The notes beneath the pieces were generated by a model. It was not told the origin of the DNA and did not search any database. It saw only the letters and a list, made by a program, of their open reading frames with translations. DNA of 42,122 nt. It comes from a virus. This document shows positions 29,301 through 38,659 of the stretch, in pieces. The stretch covers positions 1-42,122 of IMG/VR virus record IMGVR_UViG_3300011115_000750. One strand, written 5' to 3'. The number at the start of each line of letters is the position of its first letter. The stretch's first letter is position 1. A program made the position numbers and the translations under genes.

Positions 29301-32300
29301 GAATGTTCCCCTGTTGCCTGTGGCAGACTTGATCTGCTCCGAATCAAAGGCATTAACCTCTACAAAGTTTCCCTCTGAGTCTTTAACTACAATCCCATCA
29401 TACCCAGCCTTCTTCAACGCTCTTTGTATAGATATGCCAGACATATCCATGAGGCGTTTGCCATCGGTAATAGACTGGATTTCATTGTTTAAGGCATTGT
29501 TTATTTCTTTTGAACCCGCTGAATCCAATCTGAAATAATTCTTATCAAATGTATCTTTGGACTCACCGGATATTTGTTCTCTTAAAAGAGTTCGTGCGCT
29601 CTTACCTTCGATAACCTTAGAAGATAAATTTATGTAAAAGGGATTGCTCATAGAAATATAAATGGGCATTACCGCGCCACTGGGGGCAAAACTTTCCGCG
29701 TATTTTTCTATGGAGGTAGTGTAGATTCCTTTCCCCATCTTCCCGTCATCAGAGCTTCTGAATTGACTAAAGATGCCTTCGCTATCTTCAGGCGGAGTGG
29801 TGCCGTGATACATCAACATTGGCTTGCCATCTTTGTCCACTATTGCCGAGTCACCAAATCCCCGCCAGAAGTTCTTGATTCCTTCTAGCGTGTTGAAAAT
29901 GGGTCTGCCACGGGAGTCCGTAGTGGGACGGTTTACTCCGTCGATGTAGACGGTGTCTTGGAGGGATTGCTTCCCGCCTACTTTTTTTAATGAAGGGGAA
30001 ATATAGCTTTTTTCTTCAATATTTAAATTGCCATTCTTGATACTGGCTATGGTTTGACTTGCCGCGTCTGAGTAATCAGCGGGTGCTGCCTTGCTATTGG
30101 CGGCACCAAACTTTCTGTAGATATCTTTTTCTTGAAACCAAAGAAGAGCCTGAAGATCAGCTATCTCAACATTAATACCTAATTCATTCTTTAGGATATC
30201 CCGCGATTCTTCTATTACCTCTTGCTGAAACAGTCCCTCGGAAACGCTGCGTGGCGCTGCCACAAGTTTTGAAGAATTTTCAAAAAAGTTCTTAGCTGCC
30301 GCATTTAGCGGTGTCCGGCGATAGAATTGAGCGCCAGCATATTCCGTATGTAATGCCGAAGCAAAATCAAAAAGGTTATCTGGATCGCCATTTAAGTTCT
30401 CTTGAATCTTTTCAGGTAGGCTATTGCCTATCCATGAGAAATGAGATTTTTGCGTATTAACTGCTTGTTTCTTTTCTTTGTTAATTCTTGCTACATCTCT
30501 CTTATATGAATCGCTGCCTTTCTTCAAAGACATCTTGAGCTTTTCTTGGCGCTTAATTTCTTTTAGATCGGCATATATTTTAGCTAAAGCAGGGTCAGAG
30601 TTGATTTTTTTGTTTACAGAAAATCCTTCACTCTTCCACTTCTCTTCAATGTTTTTTAATTTATCTGATGCGGCATTGTAATCACGCGAAGCAGAATCTT
30701 GAAGAGCAGCCATATCTTTTTCTTTTTCAACTACAGACTTTGCTGCCCTGTCGTAACGAAAGACCTCATCTAAACCATGTTTAGTAAGTTTCCACTCTCC
30801 GCTTCCAGATTGTCTCCATGTATCAGAAAATTCTTTTTCAATGGCAGACCTAAATGCCATCATCTGCTTGGCTTCAAGCGTTGCATCTTTTCTATACACG
30901 AACCCCAAAACTCTATTCCAAGTTCTGGAAAACCAAAGATCAGCGGTTAGTGTTGAAAAATCTCCATATAGATTATTGGCAAATGAACCAATCTTAGGCC
31001 CGAATAAAGACCATCCGCGAGAAACCCGTTCGGCAGCACCAGCAACCTTTACTTTGGCGAGCTTGCCTTCATCATTGTATAGCTCCAGATTTTTTAATTT
31101 GGTAGATACAAGTTTGTTTAATTCCTTGACTGTGCTTTTGTTTAGCATCAGTGCTTCGGCTTCTTTCCAACCACCAAGCTCATCAATTATTTCTTGAAAC
31201 TTTTTCAAGTTCCATTCTATGGCGTTATGCTTATCACCAAGAAGGTTCGGCGCATGTTGCGGATTTATTTTCCCAAAGGTTAGGAAATTGGTTTCCGCTC
31301 TCCGAATGCTGCCATAGTATGTCGCTGCGGCTTTGAAGTTAGCCACAACATCCATGCCTTGTGAAGTGATGGCAAGAATCCCATTGAATAAGAATCTTGC
31401 TTGTTTGTTTGTTGGATTGCCTTTGGCATCAACAGACAGTTCTGGGAAGATAGAAGACATTTTTTCCAAAGCTATTTTCAGGGTTTTTTCATACCACCCC
31501 TGTGCCTTCTTCAACGACTCTGGAGAACCTTCTATATTTTCCCGTTCTATGCGCCTTTTGACTTCATCAGCAAATACGGCAGCAACGGCTTTTCTAGCTT
31601 TTTCCGAATGATCCCCCGGCTCAACTTGACCTTGGACAGTAGAACGGTTTGCCAAGATTGATCCAACATCCGAAATAGATGGCTTGGTTTCTCCTGATTT
31701 AGATGGCAGAACATTAACTATTTCGCCATCGTACAGAACTGGCGCGACAGACCCTTTAGCCGATTTTGGATAAAGTGCTTCACGCAGATATTGCGTCTGC
31801 GCTTCATTTAATCCGTATCGGAGCGCGAACCTGTCTGGGGAGACTCTGTAGCCTTCGCCGGAGATACTTTTGACATATGGGGCAAGAAACTTGTCAACGA
31901 GTAGTTTCCAAGAACTCCCTGCATAAACGGGTGATCCAGTGGTAGCGTCTTTGCTCCGATCTTCTCCGCTGCCTTCTTCGCGTCCTTCGCTTGTATACCC
32001 TTTTGGAAGATTTGCGTCATATAAGTCACTCGATAGGTTAAATGATATTACGTTGTTTAGCCCGGATTCTTGGCTAATTTTTTGCAGCGTTTGATTCCAA
32101 TCGCCAATCTCTGATTTATCTCCAAAATAATGGAAAACAAATCCATCACCTTTAACCGCCTCGGTGTAGTCTAACCCAACTTTTTTAGCAGCGGTAATAA
32201 ATCGCGTTGCGTCTTCTTCTGAAATTTTAGATAAGTTTTTATTTGTAATGATTGCACTGGGAATAACAAATTGGTTCTCGTCGGTTACATCAATTGGTAT

Positions 32301-35300
32301 TCTATGAACAACTTGATCTTGAACAAAACCAACACCCAAGAATAACGATAGTTTGTTGGCAACATCCGTTGTCATGTTATCGGCTGTCATTGCAAATGAT
32401 AGTTCTGGATTACCCTCGAATGACCCGCGCACAGTTTGAAACTGAAAGTTCTTTAATCCAAATTCTTTGGCAATCCATTTTTTGTTTTTTTGTAGTAACT
32501 CTACAGCCTTAGCATGGATGTTTTCTTTGTTTATCTGATTGGCTGTTTTATCTCCTACTTTTGCTGTTCTTTGCAAATAGGATGGCAATGCTGTTGAACC
32601 AAAATCTGCATTTATAGAGCCGCGTATTTGTTCAAATAACTTTGAAAGGTCTACGTTAGAAAGCCCGCTTGTTTTTTCGCTAATGTCTGATTCAGAAACT
32701 TTGTTTCGTTTGTAATAATCCCTAAGTAACTGCACTCCATTTTTCCCAAGCTCATCTGCCGCACGGTCTTTTGCTACGCGCTCCCATTTGGATGTGCTTT
32801 CTTCACCAGAATTCTCTGCTGCATATTTTGTTACCAGACCACTTGCTAATTTAGCAAAGTCTTGAGTGGCTTCATCTACCGTTGTCCCTTTGTATGAAAA
32901 ATTACCTTGTTCATACCTGCCAGCGCCGGGATTGGCTGAAACAATTGCAAGAGGAACGCTTTCACTCTTTATTAACGCAGCTTCTTTTTGTTTTGGATTC
33001 AGGGCATAGCGCGGCGCAGCACCAGTCTCCGCTTGCCGGGTGGGTTTCATCTGCCCTGCTTCTACCCGTTTAAACACATCATCTGCGGTCTGGAATCCCA
33101 GTCCGGACAGTTGATTACCCAGCCCTTCCAGTAACGCCTTCACCTTCCGGTAGATGTTCCCGATGATGTTGGCTGGCGGCTTGGTCGCGTTGAAGTATTT
33201 AAACGCGTCAGCTATCGCTTCCTCAATGATGTATTCATCGAAGCCAGCGATGGACGGGTTCGTCTCAAGGTAAATCTTTTTATAGGTATCATAATAATTG
33301 CTATCCCCGATTTTGCGCTGGCGAAGGAATTGATTGACCCATTGCTTCTTCGCGTAGCTCTCCAGCAGGCTCCATTCCTGTTTAGTGAAAGCTCCAAGCT
33401 CTTTCAGGGCATGGATGGTTTCATGCCGCAGCGCTCCCATAGGGTTGGCTGCTTGCATGGATATGAATATGAGTTTCTCGGCATAAGCACCGTCACTAGA
33501 CCCCTGTCCATTCTCGATGGAGTCCATGATCCGTAGACCGGTGTTCTCCAGACCCACCTTCTTTAGGAACGGAAGCAGCTTCTCGCGCAGGGCTTCTCGC
33601 GCCGCGTCGAGGGCTTCAGGCTTGGGACTGGTTGTCCCAGCAGTTGGCTCCGCAGCCAAGGCTTGATTAAGGTCTTCCTTGGTCTTGAAATACTCCGCTG
33701 GCTTGCCCTGTTTAAACAGGGTGAACCCTTCGTCTGACTCCTTCGCGGGGGTGATGGAGATGTCACCTGAGAAGGCGCTTCCCTTCTGTTTCACCTCGTC
33801 TATCTGCGCCTGTATGAGAGCGTTGTTCTCATTCACTTGGGCTGACAGGGTGGCGTATTCTGGAGAAAGAGCTTCACCAGCAGCCTCCAGCTTCTCTTTG
33901 GAGGTATTGTTGGTGTCTATCTTCTTCTGGAGGGCTTCTATCTCTTTGGTATTGGCTTCAGTGGAGCCAGCCGTTATCTTGGATAGCCGGTAAGCCTTCT
34001 GCCCTACCTCTTCGGCAGACAGTGGCTCCGGGTTGAGGACGGTATCTCCACGGGAGATGTTGAACATATCCTGTTTAAACTGCCCAGCACGAACCTCAAC
34101 CCCTTGGGGCATCCCCGTGGGCTTGGTGAACTTGGTTGCCAAGGCTTCCGCAACGGTAGCAGTCCCGGCATCCTCGGCGTTTAAACGCTCTGCTGCCTTG
34201 TCCGCGATGGCTTTCTCTACCGTGTTAAACAGAACCTTGCCGTTTGCATCGGTAACATTGAAAACCGGGTTGGAGTTGGCAACGATTTCACCGCTAGTGA
34301 TCGCTTGATTGAGATACGCCGAAACCTCGGCTTCGTTCTCAATGCCAAATGCCTTGAAGATTTCCCCCAGTTTGGAGGAATCTGTGAGTCCGGAATCAGG
34401 GATGGCTGCGGTAAGCCCCTTAATCACCGCGCCATACTTGTCAGGATCGATCTGGGGCGCTTCCGGAGGCGGAGGTGGGGGTTGGGCAGGGTATATCTTA
34501 GTTAAGTTGCCATAGCCACCGCCAACAGCACCAACAGCGGCTCCCGTTATAAGGCCCATTGCACCAGCCTCGCTAACGCCTTCCATCAGGGGTTTGTTGG
34601 TAGCCCAGTTCTGCCACATCTTTTCCTGCATGGATTGGGGGAGTTCCTCAAGAACACCCTCGGAAATGCCAGACCCAATAACTGACCTTATAAACCCAGC
34701 CTTTGCCGCGCCAGCCTCTGCCGCGCCAGCACCACCTCTTGCCAGCATGGTGTCTACATCGTTCAAGCCAATACGCTGTCCTAGCTTTGACCCAGCTATC
34801 TTGCCACCCAAAATACCAAAGGCGGCGGTTCCAGCGCCGGAACCAAGAGCAGCCAAGGACTGGAGTGGAGCTAACAGCTTATCCGGAGATTCTTCTCGGA
34901 TTTGCTCTGCGGCAGACCCAGCCCCCAGCATCCCTTCACCAAGACCGCCAGCTACCGCAGCAGAGAGTTTTGGAGCAGCAGCCATCACCCCTCTTGCTAT
35001 ACCCATACCACCTAGCATCTGGGGTATAGACTCTGTTGCAGACTGGAGTATTGTGCTTGGGTTCCGAACGGCAGCTTGCAGGGTGGGGATAAATCCCTTG
35101 GCTTCGGATACCTGTTTAAACGCTTCCTTTTGCGCCGGGGAGTATTCTTCTTTAAGAAATTTCTTGGCTTCTTCTGGGCGATACCCCAAGGATTCAAGAC
35201 CCTTCCCTATTGCTCCGCCAGTCGGTATGTCAAGCAGACCAACAACCGATTGAGGTAATCCAATAGCTCCGCTTAAAGCGGATATCCCTATATCCTTGAG

Positions 35301-35495
35301 CGTCCCGCCAAAGGTGCGTTCAGTTTTCTCAACCGGGGCGGCTTCTGTGGGAGCAACGGTTGGTTCAGGCTCTTGATTAACTCTGGAATTTTGTTCTTCC
35401 CGCTTAATCATGCCAACTATTATTTTGGCATCTTCAGCATTATTGTCTGCATCAGCTTGTTTTAAAGCGCCATAAAGTCTTTGTAAGGATGGCAT
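26370..35495 (-). CDS. Large polyvalent protein with zincin, ADP-ribosyltransferase and LPD38-type domains
   Basis: This 3041-aa virion-associated protein takes up over a fifth of the window. Residues 1-350 are Gly/Ala-rich and amphipathic, as in proteins that enter the host envelope. A zincin motif HETIH lies at 691-695, with a later EEAIADAF glutamate. An ADP-ribosyltransferase of the ART-PolyVal kind spans about 1870-2080: YHGT at 1896-1899, GKGIYTT downstream, and a QIKSATGNRGTF close. Residues about 2380-2720 fit polyvalent-protein domain LPD38, and hydrophobic helices follow. Such proteins are thought to be injected with DNA to modify host targets. The stretch of about 29300-33000 is visibly more AT-rich than its flanks. 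Confidence 0.85.
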   Translation of the reverse strand: MPSLQRLYGALKQADADNNAEDAKIIVGMIKREEQNSRVNQEPEPTVAPTEAAPVEKTERTFGGTLKDIGISALSGAIGLPQSVVGLLDIPTGGAIGKGLESLGYRPEEAKKFLKEEYSPAQKEAFKQVSEAKGFIPTLQAAVRNPSTILQSATESIPQMLGGMGIARGVMAAAPKLSAAVAGGLGEGMLGAGSAAEQIREESPDKLLAPLQSLAALGSGAGTAAFGILGGKIAGSKLGQRIGLNDVDTMLARGGAGAAEAGAAKAGFIRSVIGSGISEGVLEELPQSMQEKMWQNWATNKPLMEGVSEAGAMGLITGAAVGAVGGGYGNLTKIYPAQPPPPPPEAPQIDPDKYGAVIKGLTAAIPDSGLTDSSKLGEIFKAFGIENEAEVSAYLNQAITSGEIVANSNPVFNVTDANGKVLFNTVEKAIADKAAERLNAEDAGTATVAEALATKFTKPTGMPQGVEVRAGQFKQDMFNISRGDTVLNPEPLSAEEVGQKAYRLSKITAGSTEANTKEIEALQKKIDTNNTSKEKLEAAGEALSPEYATLSAQVNENNALIQAQIDEVKQKGSAFSGDISITPAKESDEGFTLFKQGKPAEYFKTKEDLNQALAAEPTAGTTSPKPEALDAAREALREKLLPFLKKVGLENTGLRIMDSIENGQGSSDGAYAEKLIFISMQAANPMGALRHETIHALKELGAFTKQEWSLLESYAKKQWVNQFLRQRKIGDSNYYDTYKKIYLETNPSIAGFDEYIIEEAIADAFKYFNATKPPANIIGNIYRKVKALLEGLGNQLSGLGFQTADDVFKRVEAGQMKPTRQAETGAAPRYALNPKQKEAALIKSESVPLAIVSANPGAGRYEQGNFSYKGTTVDEATQDFAKLASGLVTKYAAENSGEESTSKWERVAKDRAADELGKNGVQLLRDYYKRNKVSESDISEKTSGLSNVDLSKLFEQIRGSINADFGSTALPSYLQRTAKVGDKTANQINKENIHAKAVELLQKNKKWIAKEFGLKNFQFQTVRGSFEGNPELSFAMTADNMTTDVANKLSLFLGVGFVQDQVVHRIPIDVTDENQFVIPSAIITNKNLSKISEEDATRFITAAKKVGLDYTEAVKGDGFVFHYFGDKSEIGDWNQTLQKISQESGLNNVISFNLSSDLYDANLPKGYTSEGREEGSGEDRSKDATTGSPVYAGSSWKLLVDKFLAPYVKSISGEGYRVSPDRFALRYGLNEAQTQYLREALYPKSAKGSVAPVLYDGEIVNVLPSKSGETKPSISDVGSILANRSTVQGQVEPGDHSEKARKAVAAVFADEVKRRIERENIEGSPESLKKAQGWYEKTLKIALEKMSSIFPELSVDAKGNPTNKQARFLFNGILAITSQGMDVVANFKAAATYYGSIRRAETNFLTFGKINPQHAPNLLGDKHNAIEWNLKKFQEIIDELGGWKEAEALMLNKSTVKELNKLVSTKLKNLELYNDEGKLAKVKVAGAAERVSRGWSLFGPKIGSFANNLYGDFSTLTADLWFSRTWNRVLGFVYRKDATLEAKQMMAFRSAIEKEFSDTWRQSGSGEWKLTKHGLDEVFRYDRAAKSVVEKEKDMAALQDSASRDYNAASDKLKNIEEKWKSEGFSVNKKINSDPALAKIYADLKEIKRQEKLKMSLKKGSDSYKRDVARINKEKKQAVNTQKSHFSWIGNSLPEKIQENLNGDPDNLFDFASALHTEYAGAQFYRRTPLNAAAKNFFENSSKLVAAPRSVSEGLFQQEVIEESRDILKNELGINVEIADLQALLWFQEKDIYRKFGAANSKAAPADYSDAASQTIASIKNGNLNIEEKSYISPSLKKVGGKQSLQDTVYIDGVNRPTTDSRGRPIFNTLEGIKNFWRGFGDSAIVDKDGKPMLMYHGTTPPEDSEGIFSQFRSSDDGKMGKGIYTTSIEKYAESFAPSGAVMPIYISMSNPFYINLSSKVIEGKSARTLLREQISGESKDTFDKNYFRLDSAGSKEINNALNNEIQSITDGKRLMDMSGISIQRALKKAGYDGIVVKDSEGNFVEVNAFDSEQIKSATGNRGTFSPKSKDIRYSLSDPAKIMDDDLIARIGEVEGLEFVKQHTAESNGVGRYGVKAIQREYKETIDAGGEVADMSNNVIYGKGGYNRYQVADDGTVRPIASSFDNRTEELRKAREILSGVPRYSLRDDFITKFGQADLTNLNSKTHVREEVGFAKRLAAAISPDSRVKLRAQLINRLEAIERQTMKVSVDPRYAGYNELLADVSATAAALQSQRASGIAAESFKRGVPVYAKGFTSVSDLNGTVKGLIPIFEPLLNKYKDPMIWQIFQFYSATRRGERFAGEGREKLFTKADFQKGRDYGIAYPEFDAVFKDYQKYNEALVKFQVDTGVLTPEMGRKWMIYSDYIPFYRQINGEETLGPKLFQNFSGVKPTPILKGSDVKIADFLETIILNSRSAIENGMKNVASQRIARDAMRTNSPGMTDMARKLLPYEKDAADVIHVRENGVDVRYKVADILLVEAMKGLGTTEMGSVLKFMSYPTKVLRDLVTKDPGFMLANLFRDSAQAYVTSGVNMIPIIDTFKQAAKILANQSPEAKALMAAGIGGGYEFSGDVKASAKAVSAALNEKAGIKTGWQKALWPVSKVWSALEAGTTASDLATRSEIYARVMKSTNGNEAEAVYQALEVMNYGRMGSNPIIQVVSALVPFFNARVQGLDVLYRAGTGRLASASAKTQQKLFARRAMYIMGMSIAYWMLARDTDEWKRASKETRDNNWIIGSVKVPIPFEIGTIFKVLPERILEYTFGNDTGADLADSAGRNILSTLKMNPIPQAMLPLVEAYWIDYSFFTGNPVIGRGMEKLDPQFQLREGTSLVAKKMGDLTGMSPMKIDHVLQGYTGAMGMYAASAISAMIRTEDDGAKASMSLEQTPILKRFFASDKAGGSIDAFYEFKKQVDMVVATQDELQKRGNPEQYIEYMKTNGKLLGAKQIVSNIGDKLSEMRKLRNIVNFSKSMPPDQKRETLDNIRMAEIKLTESIKGIRAMVTQ

Positions 35496-35497
35496 GA

Positions 35498-37654
35498 CTA
35501 TATTCCATATTTTTTTGTCATAGCTACTTCTTCAGGGGACGGAACATAACCATTATATGGCCCCATTTTAAATTCATTTTGCAATTCTATTCTTTTCGCT
35601 GCTTCAGCAGCAGCATAATTTTTTGGGTTATTCATAGATAGAAAAGTTTGTGAAGGTTCTGCTTTCCATTTATCCATTGCTTTTTCTACTGCTACTTTAA
35701 GCTGTGATTGACGATATTCATGTTTTTCTCTTTCGGCATTCTCTCTTTGGTTCGCAAGCAATTGTTGATTTTGTTTTAACTCTTGCCCACGTTGTTTTAT
35801 GCCAAAAAGAGAAGTTAAGCGGGTTAAATAACGATCATCAGCGGCTTGTTCTTTTTCTTCCGCTCGTTGTGTAAAGGTTCGATAGCTCTCAATATCACCG
35901 CGCTTCTCTGCACGACGAGCTTTATCAATCTCAAGCTGAGATTGGTTCAATTCAGTTTGACGTTTGCTATATGCATTCAATGCGCTGTTTGCTTGTTCAA
36001 CTCCTATTCCTGCTCCAGCAGCAAAGTTTTGAAGAGCATACCTAGATTTACCAGCACCCATAGAAAAGAAGCCGGTAGCTGCCGACATCCACAAGCCAAC
36101 ATCACGATCCTGTTTTGCTTGACCCGCAAGAGAGGCAAGACGATCAACTTGCTCTTTGCCAAACTCATCCTTTAATCCAAATTCATCACGATCCGCTTTA
36201 AACTGCTTCAGTCTATCTTCTCGCGTAACAGGCACTCGATTTCTATGAGCATCTATGATCGATTTAATTTCATCGGTAAGGAACTTATCATCAGAAAACG
36301 GTTTTGGTTTGGACGCGTCTTCTGGTTTGGCTACGTCTGAAACAGGAGTCGCGTCTGCACCGGGTTTTGGTGCTGTGGAACTAAAGCCTTTTTCAACGCC
36401 TGTAATGTGGGGAAGTTTCCCGCCTTTTAAGTCGGCGTAGTTTACAACTTCAGGTTTATTATTTTCTGCTCTATTCGCATCTGAATACGGAGTAAATGAA
36501 TCAGTAGTCATCGGGGGTTCATTACCAGTGACAGCGCCATACGCTCTTGATGCAGCCCTTGGAATTAAAGTAGCCCAATCCTTGAGCGCGGCAACACCAG
36601 AGTCAGCAAAACCTATGATTCCCCTTCCTGCGGCTTTTAATGCTTCATTATCGCTTTTAGCCTGAAGTTCACTTGGGGTAAGCGTTGCTTTTATGCCGGT
36701 GGGGGCTTGAGGAACCTCTGCGGCGTTGGCGTCACTAGTGTCGGTAACCGTGCTTAAAATTCTTGACGCGATACCAGTTTTTGGCGGTGCTGCGGGTTCT
36801 GTAACTCTAGTATTTTGGGGGGCAACTAAAGCGACATATTTTTTTGTTTCGTTTGGTGCTGTATCCATCCAATTAAATATTTTGTCGGGGTTAGCTTTAG
36901 CTTTAACTTGAGCTTGAGCTTTAGCGTTGTCTACATTACCTGTTCCCCAGTTATATCTTGCCGCGCCTTCCGCTATATTGCCGTTAGACACGTTTACCAT
37001 AGCTCTAAAATAGTCTTTACCAGCACGTAGGTGTTCTTCTCTAGAATTGTCTCTGGGGGGAACAACACCAAAACCGGGTTTTTTTAAAGTTCCGGGCATA
37101 AACTGTGCGACACCCATAGCACCACTTTGTTTGTTTGTAAGCATTTTCCCCGTTTCAGGGTCAATATGAACGCCTCCTGATTCTGTGCGAATCAGACGAT
37201 CAAAAGCTACATCAATAGGATCGCGTTCTGCACTTTCTACCGGATCACCTGCTGCAAACGCAACAATCCCACCACCAGCAAACGCATCCTCATTGTCCAT
37301 CGCGCCAGCAGGTAGACCACCGATACCAGAATCCATCTGTGCCATTTGCTGCGGCTGACCTTGGGGCTGACCTTGGGGCTGACCTTCTGGTTGCTCTTCG
37401 GGTTGTCCTTGTAACTGCGCTATGCCTTTCTGCACATCCTGCGCCACGGTGGTCTGTGGATTGGCTCCCCGCGTGAGTTTTGCTTTCTCTAACTCAGCTT
37501 GGGTTTTCTTCAGTTGCATCGCAGCCAGCATCAGGCGCGTCAGATCACCACCAAGGGAAATCTCTTTATTCATGTCGGACTTACCGGAAGCCATATTCTT
37601 AGCTGCCAGAAGCTCTGCTGGGGATACCCCCAAACTACCTTGTTGACCGATCAT
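35498..37654 (-). CDS. Virion protein with lytic transglycosylase (SLT) domain
   Basis: This 718-aa protein has a short helical N-terminus and then a Gln/Pro/Gly repeat near 83-103 (EQPEGQPQGQPQG). A GGGIVAFAAG segment near 127-136 is common in this class of phage internal proteins. The transglycosylase domain is at about 145-260: catalytic E158 (RTESGG), GAMGVAQFMPGT and RYNWGTGN. A linker and a long charged helical C-terminal half (about 470-718) follow. It probably cuts peptidoglycan during DNA entry, like T7 gp16. It stops 2 nt before the giant gene and its coding is AT-rich in the C-terminal half. Confidence 0.8.
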   Translation of the reverse strand: MIGQQGSLGVSPAELLAAKNMASGKSDMNKEISLGGDLTRLMLAAMQLKKTQAELEKAKLTRGANPQTTVAQDVQKGIAQLQGQPEEQPEGQPQGQPQGQPQQMAQMDSGIGGLPAGAMDNEDAFAGGGIVAFAAGDPVESAERDPIDVAFDRLIRTESGGVHIDPETGKMLTNKQSGAMGVAQFMPGTLKKPGFGVVPPRDNSREEHLRAGKDYFRAMVNVSNGNIAEGAARYNWGTGNVDNAKAQAQVKAKANPDKIFNWMDTAPNETKKYVALVAPQNTRVTEPAAPPKTGIASRILSTVTDTSDANAAEVPQAPTGIKATLTPSELQAKSDNEALKAAGRGIIGFADSGVAALKDWATLIPRAASRAYGAVTGNEPPMTTDSFTPYSDANRAENNKPEVVNYADLKGGKLPHITGVEKGFSSTAPKPGADATPVSDVAKPEDASKPKPFSDDKFLTDEIKSIIDAHRNRVPVTREDRLKQFKADRDEFGLKDEFGKEQVDRLASLAGQAKQDRDVGLWMSAATGFFSMGAGKSRYALQNFAAGAGIGVEQANSALNAYSKRQTELNQSQLEIDKARRAEKRGDIESYRTFTQRAEEKEQAADDRYLTRLTSLFGIKQRGQELKQNQQLLANQRENAEREKHEYRQSQLKVAVEKAMDKWKAEPSQTFLSMNNPKNYAAAEAAKRIELQNEFKMGPYNGYVPSPEEVAMTKKYGI

Positions 37655-37663
37655 ATTCTCTCC

Positions 37664-38659
37664 TTAACCTCTTGGCTGTGCTGCGCTATACGCGCCAGCA
37701 AGACTGCCTAATCCGCCCAGTAACCCCACTGTCTGAGACATCGCGCTAGGCGGGGCTTGATACATTGTAGCTGCGCCACCGGATGTCGGCGTTCCACGGA
37801 TCAGGTCAGACATAAAGCCAAGCTGTTTATACGGGTAGTTTTGTTGGTTCAGGAAGTCCTGATACTGCTGGCTAAGTCCCTGCTGTTCCTGTGCCTGAAC
37901 CTGCGCTCCACCCAACGCCTGTGCTTGAGCGATACCCATGTTCTGCTGATAGTTCTGCATACCCAAAGCACCAAGGTTCTGCGCGGCTTGGTTAGCCTGA
38001 CCATAGCCCTGCAACCCAAGGTTGGCTCCATACTGCTGCGCTTGCTGGGCTTGCTGAAACGCGTTCTGCATACCCTTCGCTTGAGTATCGCTTTGGAGAT
38101 ACCCAAGGTTGCGTTGTGCTTCAGACTGCTCAATAGCTTGACGGGAGCCACCAAATGCTCCTGACCGAGACGCTGCCGCTTGCCGCCCTGTATTAGCAAT
38201 ATCAAACTGCCTTTGGTTTTCTTGCAGTGTTGGGTTGATTGCGGCTTGTGCATACGGCGACATAAACGCTTGCATAGCACTGGGGTCAGTCGCCATCCGG
38301 TTGTAGTTACCGCCAGCGTTTAAACTGCCAATACCAGCAGCGCCAGCCATGCCCATCCCCGCCCCAATAGAAGGCGAGGCTTGCATATTCTGGACGCTAT
38401 TCAGTGCTTGGTTCTGTAGCGGGTTAAACCCAGCGATCCTATTCCCTTGGTATTGCTGGTAAGGATTCTGGTTGATGTCCGTCAGCGCAGAGGCTTTGCC
38501 TAGCGTCTCTGTTGCATACGGCATCAACTCTGGAGGGATATTAGTCTGGCTTACCGTCTGGCTAGTCGGCGCGGGGGCGGGCTGCGAGCCGCCGCCACCA
38601 CCAAAACTTAAACGAAAGAAGTCGCCAACTAGAAAACGAATTATTGTATTGATTAGCAT
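37664..38659 (-). CDS. Gln/Ala/Gly-rich putative internal virion (ejection) protein
   Basis: This 331-aa protein has a hydrophobic start, a Gly run at about 20-24, and a long low-complexity helical body rich in Gln, Ala and Asn. A Gly-rich C-terminus (LLGGLGSLAGAYSAA) could contact membrane. No enzymatic motif is present. Proteins of this composition, placed between tail genes and the transglycosylase, are typical internal core or ejection proteins of podovirus-like phages. The Leu-Asn in GSLNAGG is encoded by GTTTAAAC at 38318. Confidence 0.6.
   Translation of the reverse strand: MLINTIIRFLVGDFFRLSFGGGGGSQPAPAPTSQTVSQTNIPPELMPYATETLGKASALTDINQNPYQQYQGNRIAGFNPLQNQALNSVQNMQASPSIGAGMGMAGAAGIGSLNAGGNYNRMATDPSAMQAFMSPYAQAAINPTLQENQRQFDIANTGRQAAASRSGAFGGSRQAIEQSEAQRNLGYLQSDTQAKGMQNAFQQAQQAQQYGANLGLQGYGQANQAAQNLGALGMQNYQQNMGIAQAQALGGAQVQAQEQQGLSQQYQDFLNQQNYPYKQLGFMSDLIRGTPTSGGAATMYQAPPSAMSQTVGLLGGLGSLAGAYSAAQPRG

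Noticed and set aside
34594-35253. 219-codon plus-strand frame
   Set aside because: It lies wholly opposite the Ala/Gly-rich N-terminus of the giant gene and has shadow-like Ala/Pro/Ser composition.
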